From: Palsa-504 sp050010815
GTDB lineage: Bacteria > Actinomycetota > Actinomycetes > Streptosporangiales > Streptosporangiaceae
Direction of reading: 5' to 3'
NCBI GenBank assembly: GCA_050010815.1
Contig: JBEKKH010000123.1
Location: 1-15,333, forward strand
Length of the DNA stretch: 15,333 nucleotides
Position numbers and translations under genes: made by a program. Position 1 is the first letter of the stretch. Every line of letters begins with the position of its first letter. Below are positions 1-7,491 of the stretch, piece after piece. The notes under the pieces are model-generated. The model saw nothing but the letters and a program-made list of their open reading frames with translations, was not told the DNA's origin and searched no databases.

Positions 1-44
1 GGCTGTCCGTAGGCGATCCCCAAGTGGACACCGGGTTTCCGGAC

Positions 45-689
45 TCAGACGTGATCGTTCTTGTTCCAGAGCTGATGGGTGAGGCCACTAGGCGAGGTGA
101 CCGACTCGACCGTGAAGCGATCTTCGGCGCCGCTTGATCCCTCCCAAAGGGATACGCCGCGCCCGAGGGTGATCGGCACGATCACCAGGTGCATGAAGTC
201 GATCAGGTCGGCCTGGAGAAACTGACGCACTGTCGAGGGCCCTCCGCCGATGCGGACGTCGCAACCATCTGCGGCTTCCTGTGCTAGGCGAAGCACCTCG
301 TGTGGGGGTCCGTCCACGAACCGGAAGCTCGTCCCATTGGGAAAGGCAATCGTCGGGTGCGGGTGGTGACTCAGGACGAACACCGGTGTTTGGAATGGTG
401 GTTCGTCGCCCCACCAGCCCCGCCACCCATCGTCGGGCCAATCGCCAACCTGCGGACCGAACTTGCGGCGTCCCATGATCTCGGCGCCGATACCCTGGCC
501 CCACATGCTGGTCAGGGCGCGGTCTAGCGTGAAGGGGGCATCCACCTTGTCGACCCCATGGATGGCGCGACCATCGAACCAGGTGAAGAGCCGCTCGGCA
601 CCGCCGATCGGGGCATCGAACGTCACGTGCTCGCCGGCCGCGTAGCCGTCGAGGGAGATGTTCAGGTTGTGGACCCGGGTGCGAGGCAT
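45..689 (-). CDS. RibD/dihydrofolate reductase-like family protein
   Basis: The 214-residue product resembles the RibD C-terminal/DHFR-like fold of the YyaP/YwjB type, which usually acts as a cytoplasmic NAD(P)H-dependent reductase of unknown substrate. It opens with a beta strand and the NISLDGYAAG segment (about residues 9-18), typical of the N-terminal cofactor strand. The C-terminal half carries IGGGPSTVRQFLQADLIDF followed by a VPITLGRGVSLWEG stretch, the glycine-rich NADPH-binding signature of this family. The length is normal for the family (about 180-220). The ATG at 687-689 is preceded by AGGGAG with a 5-nt spacer, a convincing Shine-Dalgarno. It is monocistronic here: the DNA upstream holds only gene remnants. 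Family assignment is firm; the substrate is unknown and a role in folate or riboflavin synthesis should not be assumed. Confidence 0.85.
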   Translation of the reverse strand: MPRTRVHNLNISLDGYAAGEHVTFDAPIGGAERLFTWFDGRAIHGVDKVDAPFTLDRALTSMWGQGIGAEIMGRRKFGPQVGDWPDDGWRGWWGDEPPFQTPVFVLSHHPHPTIAFPNGTSFRFVDGPPHEVLRLAQEAADGCDVRIGGGPSTVRQFLQADLIDFMHLVIVPITLGRGVSLWEGSSGAEDRFTVESVTSPSGLTHQLWNKNDHV

Positions 690-801
690 GGCGACTCCCT
701 CATGATCGGATGGACTGCGGAGCAGATGGAACTGACCGACGGGGATGGCCGGACTAGTCGCTTACGGTATCGCTGGAATCGTGTCCGCTGGGCGAACCCC
801 A

Positions 802-927
802 ATGACCGGCACCGAGCTGCGGGCGAACATCATCGAGCCGGACGTGCGGGTGATCCGCAACCAGAAAGGCTACGTGGCCAGGTGCAACGGCCAGGCCGTG
901 GTCACCGCAGATCAGGTCATCGTGGCG
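802..927 (+). pseudogene. IS1182-type transposase remnant
   Basis: About 40 codons read TGTELRANIIEPDVRVIRNQ, then KGYVARCNGQAVVTADQVIV. This matches the internal block of IS1182-family DDE transposases that usually reads like ANxTDPDSRxM, then KGFVQGYNAQAVVTADQ (family knowledge). No other part of the transposase and no terminal inverted repeats are visible, so this is a dead fragment. The preceding stretch 690-801 holds only the reductase ribosome binding site and nothing else I recognise. The open frame continues to 1206 but loses similarity after about 927. Confidence 0.6.
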
Positions 928-963
928 CGATGCTGTCCCGGCACCCGGTCGACCGTACTGGAG

Positions 964-1584
964 CTACTTCACACCGAGCCGGGGCCGCTCTCGGCCTCCC
1001 CGGTCCACCTGGCGAGCGCCTGCCGGGTGGCCAGGGTTTCCGGGTGCTCCGGGCCGAGCACCCGGGCACGAATGGGCACCAGCTCGGCGTACTGGTCCCG
1101 GGCCGCGGCCGCATCCCCCGCCAACCCGGTCCAGTCGGCGAGACTGCTCGTGAGATCGGGTCCGCTGGCTGCCGTCTGTGCCGGGCTTCGGACTAGGTGG
1201 CGGTAAGGGCCGGTCGATCTCCAGATGCCGGCTGACGGCCGCGGCAATGGCGTGGAGGTCTGTCTCGTCTGAGCTGACCACGAGGTCGTGGCGGCGGAGG
1301 GCTCCTTCGACGACGCACGCGTCCACGATGTCGTTGGTTGCTGCGGTGGCGGCGAGCGAGCCGACTGCGCGGGCCTGGCCGTCGTCGAGGGCTTCGACGT
1401 CGCATCCGGCGAGCAAGCGGGCCAGCAGGGCCTGGCGGCTTCCGCCGCGCCAGGACTGGGCTACGACCGGCGCGGGGACGGTTGGCACTTCGCGCAAGGC
1501 CAGCAGGGCGCGGTGACGGGCCCACACGCGGCGTTCTGCCCGGTCGGCGGCGATGAGCGCGCCGGTGTCGTAGGTGACGCCCAT
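964..1584 (-). CDS. PIN-domain toxin (VapC-like) with read-through tail
   Basis: Probable PIN-domain endoribonuclease, toxin of a type II pair. Residues 1-126 are the PIN domain: VTYDTGALIA with D6, a candidate second acid at E17 (ADRAERR), TNDIVDA with D85/D88, and VSSDETDLHAIA with D106/D109 near the end. The Mg-binding acidic set therefore looks complete. Its ATG (1582-1584) overlaps the antitoxin stop by one base (TGATG), implying translational coupling. The oddity is the 3' end. A second PIN tail at 9334-9408 stops with TGA right after HLEVDRP. Here HLEIDRP is followed by TTA (1204-1206), so the frame runs on for 80 arginine/proline/glycine-rich codons to TAG 964. Those codons have no recognisable fold and overlap a TPR remnant. 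The PIN identity is firm; whether the extended protein is active is unknown. Confidence 0.75.
   Translation of the reverse strand: MGVTYDTGALIAADRAERRVWARHRALLALREVPTVPAPVVAQSWRGGSRQALLARLLAGCDVEALDDGQARAVGSLAATAATNDIVDACVVEGALRRHDLVVSSDETDLHAIAAAVSRHLEIDRPLPPPSPKPGTDGSQRTRSHEQSRRLDRVGGGCGRGPGPVRRAGAHSCPGARPGAPGNPGHPAGARQVDRGGRERPRLGVK
969..1163 (-). pseudogene. TPR-protein C-terminal remnant
   Basis: In this frame the translation contains LADWTGLAGDAAAARDQYAE, then LVPIRARVLGPEHPETLATR and QALARWTGEA, ending at TGA 969-971. It is one to one-and-a-half copies of the tetratricopeptide repeat found in large actinobacterial NB-ARC/TPR regulators, in which GDAAxARDQxAxLLPVRxRVLGPEHPxTL recurs. 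No start, no NB-ARC domain and no further repeats are present. The read-through tail of the adjacent PIN toxin overlaps it in another frame. It is interpreted as a truncated end left by a rearrangement. Confidence 0.6.
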
Positions 1585-1862
1585 CACGCGGTCCGGCGCT
1601 GGGTGCTGAGACCTGTCCGGCTGGCCCGCTGGACCGCGGTGGCTGCCCATTGCTCAGCTTCGGAGAGCTCGGCGGGGGTGAATGCCCCGTGGTCGGCCTC
1701 GAACTGGCTGACGGCAGCCAGGCCGGCCCGGATGGTGAATTCCTTGCGGGCTGTGTCGGCCAGCCATGCGCTGTAGCTCATCCCCGCTTGCGCGGCAGCG
1801 GCGGCTATCTGGGTGTCGAGGTCGGGGGGTATCGAGATCGAGCGCTTCTTCCGTACAGCCAT
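1584..1862 (-). CDS. Ribbon-helix-helix (CopG-type) antitoxin
   Basis: A 92-residue protein starting MAVRKKRSISIPPDLDTQIA. A basic N-terminus, a short beta strand (RSISIP), then helices covering QIAAAAAQAGMSYSAWLADTARKE, is the ribbon-helix-helix layout of antitoxins that dimerise and bind their own promoter. The acidic C-terminal region (FEADHGAFTPAELSEAE) would be the toxin-neutralising part (inference). It lies directly upstream of the PIN toxin, sharing one base with it, the usual antitoxin-first order. I chose the ATG at 1860-1862 because the RHH fold begins there; the open frame extends 39 codons further upstream without family-like sequence. No strong Shine-Dalgarno is visible, so leaderless or weakly initiated translation is possible. 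Confidence 0.8.
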   Translation of the reverse strand: MAVRKKRSISIPPDLDTQIAAAAAQAGMSYSAWLADTARKEFTIRAGLAAVSQFEADHGAFTPAELSEAEQWAATAVQRASRTGLSTQRRTA

Positions 1863-1870
1863 GAGAGTAA

Positions 1871-1887
1871 CGGTAGCACAGCGGTAG
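1871..1887 (-). promoter_or_regulatory. Candidate RHH operator: direct repeat upstream of antitoxin
   Basis: On the minus strand CTACCG occurs twice, spaced 11 bp start to start, 9 bp upstream of the antitoxin ATG. RHH repressors commonly bind short repeats about one helical turn apart, so this could be the autoregulatory operator. The role is inferred from position only. Confidence 0.35.
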
Positions 1888-2087
1888 GACAGATGTCGTT
1901 GGGCTAGCGTAGAAAGTGGCAGTGGCGGTCCGGGATAAAGCCCGGGCCGGGTTGAACGCGTGCCCGCAGAAGGCGGCACGCAACACCGCTGCTGACGGCC
2001 TGCCCCTCTGTCTGGCCGATCTGGGCAGTCTGGGCAGCACCATGCAACCGGCTTTCCCAGGGGTACCCCGGCAACGGATTACGGTGT

Positions 2088-2104
2088 ACCATACGCCGTA
2101 TGGT
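2088..2104. promoter_or_regulatory. PadR-type operator: perfect inverted repeat
   Basis: ACCATAC-GCC-GTATGGT is a perfect 7-bp inverted repeat with a 3-bp centre, ending 36 bp before the PadR start codon. It is AT-richer than its surroundings and sits where a promoter is expected. PadR regulators typically repress their own transporter operon from such a dyad. A second palindrome, GGGGTACCCC at 2060-2069, and a tandem TCTGGGCAG pair at 2020-2037 lie further upstream in the 278-bp gap between the divergent antitoxin and PadR genes. Binding is inferred. Confidence 0.6.
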
Positions 2105-2140
2105 CTTTGTAGAGGTACGCCACCAACGAGTGGTCGAGCA

Positions 2141-2716
2141 ATGAGCGTCCGCCATGCACTGCTGGCACTTCTGAGCGAAGGTCCGAAATACGGGTCCCAG
2201 CTCCGCCAGGAGTTCGAGGAGGGCACGGGAGACGTTTGGCCGCTCAACATCGGTCAGGTGTATTCGACGCTCCAGCGGCTGGAGCACTCAGGCCACATCG
2301 AGTCCGACGACCTAGCTGACGAAGGTCCGCAGAAGGTCTTCCGCCTCACCGGGGAGGGTAAGGCAGAGCTCGACCGCTGGCTCTCGACACCGACGGACAT
2401 GACCTCGCCGCCTCGTGACGAGCTCGTGATCAAGATCCTGTCGGCCCTTCGGGTACCCGGCGTCGCCGTCAACGAGCTGATCCAGCTCCATCGCCGGCAT
2501 CTCGTCGAGCTCATGCAGCAGTGGACGCACCTGAAGGACGAAGAGGCTGACGCCGATCTTGCCTTCGCTCTTGTGGCCGACGCCGAGCTGTCCCGATTGG
2601 ACTCGGTCATCCGCTGGCTCGACCAGGCCGAAGGGCGGCTGATGCGAGCCGAACTTGAACCCGCAGTTCCCTCGACGGTGCCGCGCTTGCGGCGAAGGCT
2701 GGTGGCGCGGCGATGA
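2141..2716 (+). CDS. PadR-family transcriptional regulator
   Basis: A 191-residue regulator. The N-terminal winged helix (residues about 1-80) starts MSVRHALLALLSEGPKYGSQ and includes WPLNIGQVYSTLQRLEHSGH, the hallmark PadR recognition-helix region, followed by a wing (KVFRLTGEGKAELDRWL). The C-terminal half (about 90-175) is helical, consistent with the PadR_C dimerisation domain. The start at 2141 is preferred over the longer frame from 1916 because the family fold begins there and the operator lies between. Its stop overlaps the ATPase start (ATGA at 2713-2716). PadR proteins encoded with ABC exporters usually repress them and are released by the exported compound, so local repression of the downstream transporter is likely (inference). 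The Shine-Dalgarno is weak. Confidence 0.9.
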   Translation: MSVRHALLALLSEGPKYGSQLRQEFEEGTGDVWPLNIGQVYSTLQRLEHSGHIESDDLADEGPQKVFRLTGEGKAELDRWLSTPTDMTSPPRDELVIKILSALRVPGVAVNELIQLHRRHLVELMQQWTHLKDEEADADLAFALVADAELSRLDSVIRWLDQAEGRLMRAELEPAVPSTVPRLRRRLVARR

Positions 2717-3435
2717 GCTTTCTCGAACTCCGGAACGTCTCGAAGTCCTATGTCGCGGGCTCGACTCTCGTGCACGCCCTCATCGGCGCTTCGCTCTCGG
2801 TCGAACGCGGCATCCTCGTCGCGGTGATGGGACCGTCTGGGTCGGGGAAGTCCAGCCTCCTGGCGATCGCCGGCAGCCTCGAGGAGCCGACGAGCGGTGA
2901 GGTGCTGATCGACGGCAAGTCGCTCGCGTCGATGTCCTACAACGACAAGGCGCGGCTTCGCCGCCGCATGATCGGCTACGTCTTCCAGGACTTCAACCTG
3001 CTCGCCGGGCTCACCGCGCTCGAGAACGTCGCCCTTCCGCTCGAGCTCGATGACCTTTCGCCGAGAAAGGCGCGGATCGCCGCGATGGCTGCGCTGGAGA
3101 ACATCGGGATCGCCGAGCGGGCTGGGCACTTCCCCGACGAGCTCTCGGGAGGAGAACGCCAACGGGTCGCCATCGCCCGCGCCGTCGTCGGTGAGCGCCA
3201 GCTGCTGCTCGCCGACGAGCCCTCGGGCGCGCTCGACTCCGCCAACGGGGACGCGGTGATGAAGATGATCCGTCGCGCCTGCAAGCAGGGCATCGCCGCG
3301 ATCATCGTGACCCACGATGCCCACCTCGCATCATGGGCTGACCGCGTCGTCTTCCTCAAGGACGGTCGCATCATCGACCAGACGCTGCCACCTCTGAGCG
3401 CGGAGTCACTTCTCGCTCCGGCGCCAACGCCATGA
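2713..3435 (+). CDS. ABC transporter ATP-binding protein (MacB/LolD-type)
   Basis: A 240-residue cytoplasmic ATPase that would energise the FtsX-type permease encoded next. All nucleotide-binding motifs are visible: Walker A GPSGSGKS (40-47), Q-loop glutamine in VFQDFN (Q92), signature LSGGE (144-148), Walker B LLLADEP (164-170), D-loop SGALD (171-175) and switch histidine H201 in VTHD. The length and the YVFQDFNLLAGLTALENVALPL block fit the MacB/LolD/YtrE subgroup of mechanotransmission-type exporters. The start overlaps the PadR stop (ATGA) and the stop overlaps the permease start (ATGA), so the three genes are translationally coupled. The substrate cannot be told; antibiotic or envelope-stress export is typical for PadR-linked systems. 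Confidence 0.93.
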   Translation: MSFLELRNVSKSYVAGSTLVHALIGASLSVERGILVAVMGPSGSGKSSLLAIAGSLEEPTSGEVLIDGKSLASMSYNDKARLRRRMIGYVFQDFNLLAGLTALENVALPLELDDLSPRKARIAAMAALENIGIAERAGHFPDELSGGERQRVAIARAVVGERQLLLADEPSGALDSANGDAVMKMIRRACKQGIAAIIVTHDAHLASWADRVVFLKDGRIIDQTLPPLSAESLLAPAPTP

Positions 3436-5969
3436 CCGTCTCGGTCGCAGCGCCGCCCGGGAAGGATCACCGGGCCCGGGGCATCACGCCGTCCCGGCGC
3501 GCGGTGATTCGCTGGGCATGGCGCTTGTTCCGCCGGGAGTGGCGCCAGCAGCTTCTGGTCCTGGCCTTGATCGTCGTGGCCGTCACCGCGACGATCCTCG
3601 GCTCAGCGGTGGCGACCAACACGCCCGCGCCGGCGAACTCAGGGTTCGGAACCGCTCAAGACGCAGCCACCTTCGCCGGGACCGACCATCGGCTTGCCAC
3701 GGAGATCGCCGCGTTGGAGCACCGCTTCGGGGCGGTTGACGTCATCGAGAACAAGACGCTGAAGGTTCCCGGCTCGGTCGATACCTACGAGCTCCGAGCC
3801 CAGAACCCCAACGGCCCCTACGGCCAACCGATGCTGTCTCTCGTCTCGGGCCACTACCCAGCTGCACCAGACCAGGTCGCCGTCACGGCGGGTGTCGCAT
3901 CGGACTTCAACCTGACCGTGGGCAAAACGTTGAACGTCGGAGGTGAAGCCCGGCGGGTGGTTGGCATCATCGAGAACCCACAAAGCCTCCTCGACGAGTT
4001 CGCCCTTGTTCCTCCTGGAGGGGTGCAGTCCCCGAACCAGGTCACGGTGCTCTTCGACGCACCGGGAGTGGCACCGGGTTCGATCGGTGAGCCGTGCGCC
4101 ACGTGCGGCGCCTTCGGTGGCCGCGGTACCAACGTGAGCACCCCGGCCTCTGTCGCACAGAGCAACGCCATCAACCCCGAGACTCTCTCCCTCGTCATGC
4201 TCACGATCGGCATGCTCTTGATCGCGCTCGTGGCGGTGGGCGGCTTCACCGTGCTCGCCCAGCGTCGGCAGCGCTCGCTCGGCATGCTGGCATCGATCGG
4301 CGCCACCAAGAGGAATCTCTCCCTTGTCGTGCGGGCGAACGGACTCATCGTGGGCGTCGTAGGGGCGGTGATCGGGACGGTCTTGGGTTTTGTCGCCTGG
4401 GTCGCCTATCGACCGAGCCTCGAGCAAAGTGCCCACCACCTGATCGGCGTCCTCGCCCTGCCTTGGCTCGTCGTCGCTGCTGCGATTCTGCTCGCCATCG
4501 CCGCGGCCTACCTGGCGGCCACGCGGCCTGCCCGCTCCATCACGAGACTCTCCGTCATGGCCGCCCTGTCCGGTCGTCCCGCCCCACCGAAACAGGTTCA
4601 CCGATCAGCGCTGCCCGGGATCGTGTTCCTCGTCATTGCGTTCCTCCTCCTCGGCTACTCCGGCAGCACCGCCGCAGGCAGCGGCAGCAAAGGCACCCCC
4701 GAGCTCGTTCTCGGGATCGTCGCCCTCATTCCCGCGATCATCCTGCTGGCGCCGGTTTTCCTCGTCGGGCTCGGACGGCTCGCCCGGCACGCCCCGGTTG
4801 CCGTCCGGATCGCTCTCCGTGACCTCGCCCGCTACCGGGCTCGATCAGCCTCGGCCCTCGCCGCGATCGGCCTCGGCGTGATGATCGCGGTGCTCATCGC
4901 TATCTTTGCCCAGGCTCGCTACTCCGACATCTGGGACCCGGCCGGTCCGAACCTCGCCTCGAACCAGGCGAACATCGAGACAGGACCGGCGAACCCCTCC
5001 GCGCAGCAGGTGGCGTCATGGGCACTTGCCGCTCCTCGCGTCGGTGAGGCGCTCGGCGCGCAACAGGTCGCAGCGCTCTATCTGGTCGGCAACGTGCAGA
5101 ACAGCACCGGATCAGAATCCACTGACCAGTCGCTCACCGTTGCCACTCCCCAGCTGCTGAGCGTCCTCGGCATCCGCCAATCTCAGATCGCGCCAGATGC
5201 CGACGTTGTGACCTCGCTGCCGGGCTTCGCTGGTGTGTCAGGTCTGGAGTACACCTATTGCGCGAAGTTCGCCCCAGGGCACGGGACGAGCAATGGGGGT
5301 GGGATACAGAGCTTCGACTGCACCAAGAACGGTGGGCTGACACACCCGGTGATCCAGTACCTGGCGGCGCTGCCGAAAGGGATTCATGCACCCGACATGT
5401 TGCTCACGGAACACGCGGTCCATGAGCTCAGAATGTCCTCGTCGGTCATCGGGACGCCGATCGGCTGGTTCGCCAACGCTGCCAGGCCCTTCACCACCGA
5501 TCAGATCCACAATGCGCAAGCAATCGCGGCGGCGGCGGGCCTGAGTATCGAGACCAGGAACGACGAACCGACGTCTTCGACCATAGTCAACTGGGCCACG
5601 GTCTTCGGCATCGCGATGGCGCTTTGCATCTTGGCCATGAGCGTCGGCCTGATCCGCAGCGAGACCGCCAATGACCTGCGGACCCTCGCCGCCACCGGAG
5701 CGAGCAGCTACACCCGCCGGACGCTGACCGCCGCGACCGCGGGAGCGCTCGGCTTCCTCGGAGCCGTCCTCGGCACATTGGCCGGCTACATCGGTGTCAT
5801 CGGCTGGTTGCGAGGCCACTCAGTCAACGGCGGCATCGCCGCACTCGGACACGTGCCCGTGGCAAATCTCCTGGTGATCCTTATCGGCCTGCCCCTTGTC
5901 GCGACTACGGCCGGCTGGCTGCTCGCCGGCCGCCAGCCGTCGGGCATGGCCCGTCAACCGGTCGAGTGA
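3432..5969 (+). CDS. FtsX-like permease of ABC exporter
   Basis: An 845-residue membrane protein with two FtsX-like permease units. By eye: TM1 about 40-62; a large extracytoplasmic domain about 63-250; TM2-4 in about 252-358 (LSLVMLTIGMLLIALVAVGG onward); TM5-6 about 396-452; TM7 about 478-498; a second extracytoplasmic domain about 500-720; TM8-10 within about 722-835. Cytoplasmic motifs RRQRSLGMLASIGATKRNL and ETANDLRTLAATGASSYTRR are the paired coupling segments of the FtsX/MacB family. The first outer domain has a CATC motif and the second has two cysteines (about 5260 and 5320), so disulfides are possible. The ATG overlaps the ATPase stop. Long double-unit permeases of this kind are common in actinobacteria; the cargo is unknown. 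A strong hairpin lies 70 bp downstream. Confidence 0.92.
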   Translation: MTVSVAAPPGKDHRARGITPSRRAVIRWAWRLFRREWRQQLLVLALIVVAVTATILGSAVATNTPAPANSGFGTAQDAATFAGTDHRLATEIAALEHRFGAVDVIENKTLKVPGSVDTYELRAQNPNGPYGQPMLSLVSGHYPAAPDQVAVTAGVASDFNLTVGKTLNVGGEARRVVGIIENPQSLLDEFALVPPGGVQSPNQVTVLFDAPGVAPGSIGEPCATCGAFGGRGTNVSTPASVAQSNAINPETLSLVMLTIGMLLIALVAVGGFTVLAQRRQRSLGMLASIGATKRNLSLVVRANGLIVGVVGAVIGTVLGFVAWVAYRPSLEQSAHHLIGVLALPWLVVAAAILLAIAAAYLAATRPARSITRLSVMAALSGRPAPPKQVHRSALPGIVFLVIAFLLLGYSGSTAAGSGSKGTPELVLGIVALIPAIILLAPVFLVGLGRLARHAPVAVRIALRDLARYRARSASALAAIGLGVMIAVLIAIFAQARYSDIWDPAGPNLASNQANIETGPANPSAQQVASWALAAPRVGEALGAQQVAALYLVGNVQNSTGSESTDQSLTVATPQLLSVLGIRQSQIAPDADVVTSLPGFAGVSGLEYTYCAKFAPGHGTSNGGGIQSFDCTKNGGLTHPVIQYLAALPKGIHAPDMLLTEHAVHELRMSSSVIGTPIGWFANAARPFTTDQIHNAQAIAAAAGLSIETRNDEPTSSTIVNWATVFGIAMALCILAMSVGLIRSETANDLRTLAATGASSYTRRTLTAATAGALGFLGAVLGTLAGYIGVIGWLRGHSVNGGIAALGHVPVANLLVILIGLPLVATTAGWLLAGRQPSGMARQPVE

Positions 5970-6038
5970 CTCCAGCTACTGAGCCCTGAAGCTCCCGTCC
6001 CCGGACCCCTGCTACGGCGACCTCGGCCCGGCGTTCCC

Positions 6039-6082
6039 CGCCTGGCCCGGCCCCGGCCTCCGGGCCGGGGCCGGGCCAGGCG
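6039..6082 (+). terminator. Very strong GC hairpin after transporter operon
   Basis: A perfect 20-bp stem (6039-6058 with 6063-6082) and a 4-nt loop TCCG, almost entirely G/C, starting 70 bp after the permease stop. No U-tract follows, as is usual for actinobacterial terminators. It would end the PadR-ABC transcript and also the convergent DUF5753 remnant. Confidence 0.7.
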
Positions 6083-6091
6083 CCGTTCCGG

Positions 6092-6345
6092 TCATTCTCT
6101 GGCTATCTCGCGTATGCGGCATGCTGACGCGGCTGGGGTGAACGCGCATGTTCGCAGGCGCTCGAACGCCATGGTGTAGCTGGCGACGTCCTGCTGCCCG
6201 GCCAGGCAGATGCCGCCGGAGAGCCCGGGCAGGTACACGACTCCCAGGCTCGGCACCCTCGGCGAACCGCAGGATGGTCACGGGGCCGCTCGAGGATGCC
6301 CTGCAATCGGATGGCAGCACCTGAACGACGATCCGCTGACCCGCC
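6092..6345 (-). pseudogene. DUF5753 regulator C-terminal fragment, frameshifted
   Basis: On the minus strand the translation runs VVQVLP...GPVTILRFAEG, then shifts frame near 6240 into VVYLPGLSGGICLAGQQDVA and SYTMAFERLRTCAFTPAASA, ending REIARE and TGA at 6092-6094. This is the C-terminal half of DUF5753, the ligand-sensing part of the actinobacterial XRE/Scr1-type regulators. The N-terminal helix-turn-helix is absent. A one-base change at about 6240 restores the frame on paper (GAG-CCTGGGAGTC looks like an inserted C). The upstream end meets another DUF5753 fragment on the opposite strand at about 6340. Confidence 0.7.
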
Positions 6346-6650
6346 CGAAATCTGGGCTGTCCTGGACGAAACGGTGATCCAGCGGCCGGTGGGCGGCCCC
6401 CGAGGGTCATGCGCGGGCAGTTGCGCCACCTCATCGAGGTTGCAGAGCGTCCGAACACCACTGTGACGGTTCAGGTCCTCCGCTTTCTACCGGTGCGCAC
6501 CCGGGGATGAACGGTTCGTTCGTCATCCTGAAGTTCCAGAGCCCGAAAGACCCGCCGATGGTGCATCTGGAGATCGCCACCGAGGGCCTGTATTTGGAGG
6601 AGCCATCGGACATCGAGCGTGATCGGCGTGACGAACGACCTGGGGGAGGC
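6346..6650 (+). pseudogene. Second DUF5753 fragment, two frameshifts
   Basis: The plus strand encodes PPEIWAVLDETVIQRPVGG, then in another frame MRGQLRHLIEVAERPNTTVT and VQVLRF, then in a third frame GMNGSFVILKFQSPKDPPMV and HLEIATEGLYLEEPSDIER. Together they are a nearly continuous DUF5753 domain. The first break is at the G-run around 6401-6408, where an extra G fits; the second is near 6490-6500. The helix-turn-helix and the last helices are missing. The gene is dead unless these are sequencing errors. Its relation to the following DUF397 stub is the normal order for such regulator pairs. Confidence 0.72.
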
Positions 6651-6653
6651 GCG

Positions 6654-6750
6654 ATGGCCGCAGGCGCCGGTCCTGCCGACCTCTCGGGCGCCGTATGGCG
6701 CACGAGCGCGAGGAGTTCGCCTGAAGGTCAGAACTGTGCGGGTCTCCGCG
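6654..6750 (+). pseudogene. DUF397 protein, 5' stub
   Basis: ATG 6654 follows an excellent ribosome binding site (GGGGGAGG, 6641-6648). The product MAAGAGPADLSGAVWRTSAR, then SSPEGQNC, matches the start of DUF397, the small protein usually encoded just after DUF5753 regulators. Similarity stops by about 6750, exactly where the convergent PNPOx gene ends, so the rest of DUF397 has been lost. The open frame runs on to 6959, antisense to the PNPOx gene, without family-like sequence. Confidence 0.6.
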
Positions 6751-7479
6751 TCAATCTTCTGCCTGCGGCGGTAGCACATGTCCAGCCGGGTTCACCGTGG
6801 TGGGCAGGACGCTCAGGTAGCCGGGCGGTTCGATGCCGGATGGCAGTTCGTCGGCTGGGATGGGCGGGCCGAAGACATATTGTGCCGGGATGTAGCCGGC
6901 CCATACCGGCAGCTGGCGGTCGGCGTCGGGGTCGAGGGTCGAGCCGCTGCGCGATTTGACCGAGGCTGTTTCGATGGGCACCTCCCACAGGGCGGTCTCG
7001 CGGAGTTCGGCGTGGGTGGGCTTGCGGACCTGGGCCCAGCGGCCCTGGGTGACATGATCGGTGATCGCTTGCAGGCCGGCGAGCAGCTTGCCTGGTTCGG
7101 TGATCCGGGCGGCGTGGCCATGGACGGTGACCGAACGGTAGTTCATCGAGTGGTTGCGGGCCGACCGGGCCAGCACCAGCCCGTCGAACAGGGTCGCGGT
7201 GACGCATACCGGGCTTTCCCGGGCCGCGTCGCGGAACAGGCCCGCGGCCGCAGATCCATGCAGCACCAGCAGGCGTCCGAGACGGCCGTGTGCCATCGGC
7301 AGCACGACAGGCCGCCCGTCGCGAACGGTGGCCAGGTGACAGTACGGTGCCGCGTCCAGCACGGCGTGCACGGCCGCCTCGTCGTAGCGGGCCCGGCCGG
7401 GCTTGCGGCGCACCCGCACCAGCCGGGCGGCCGGTCCGTGGCCCGGGCCGGCCGGGGCAGGGCTGTGGGTCATGGCCAT
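6751..7479 (-). CDS. PNPOx-family flavin-binding protein
   Basis: A 242-residue protein of the pyridoxamine 5'-phosphate oxidase-like split-barrel family (Pyridox_ox_2/FMN-binding type), probably cytoplasmic. Residues about 30-150 show the core: YDEAAVHAVLDAAPYCHLAT and VRDGRPVVLPM for the first strands, LVLHGSAAAGLFRDA, and VCVTATLFDGLVLARSARNH, with MNYRSVTVHG matching the conserved MNYRSVVVxG block. Members bind FMN or heme, and many are uncharacterised. The gene is divergent from a MocR/PdxR-type regulator, a frequent pairing, so PLP or amine-dependent control is likely (inference). Start: ATG at 7477-7479, with an in-frame ATG two codons later as an alternative. Its stop abuts the DUF397 stub. 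Confidence 0.85.
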   Translation of the reverse strand: MAMTHSPAPAGPGHGPAARLVRVRRKPGRARYDEAAVHAVLDAAPYCHLATVRDGRPVVLPMAHGRLGRLLVLHGSAAAGLFRDAARESPVCVTATLFDGLVLARSARNHSMNYRSVTVHGHAARITEPGKLLAGLQAITDHVTQGRWAQVRKPTHAELRETALWEVPIETASVKSRSGSTLDPDADRQLPVWAGYIPAQYVFGPPIPADELPSGIEPPGYLSVLPTTVNPAGHVLPPQAED

Positions 7480-7491
7480 CAGGGTAGGCCA

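Noticed and set aside
558..1196. Plus-strand 212-codon frame from the reductase gene into the TPR remnant
   Set aside because: Begins antisense within the reductase and has no coherent domain; only the IS1182 block in another frame is recognisable.
2254..3324. Long antisense open frame (356 codons) over PadR and the ATPase
   Set aside because: Arginine/serine-rich composition typical of the antisense of high-GC genes; the sense strand carries clear PadR and ABC motifs.
3639..4601. Antisense open frame of 320 codons within the permease
   Set aside because: No family-like sequence, and the plus strand encodes conserved FtsX membrane segments throughout.
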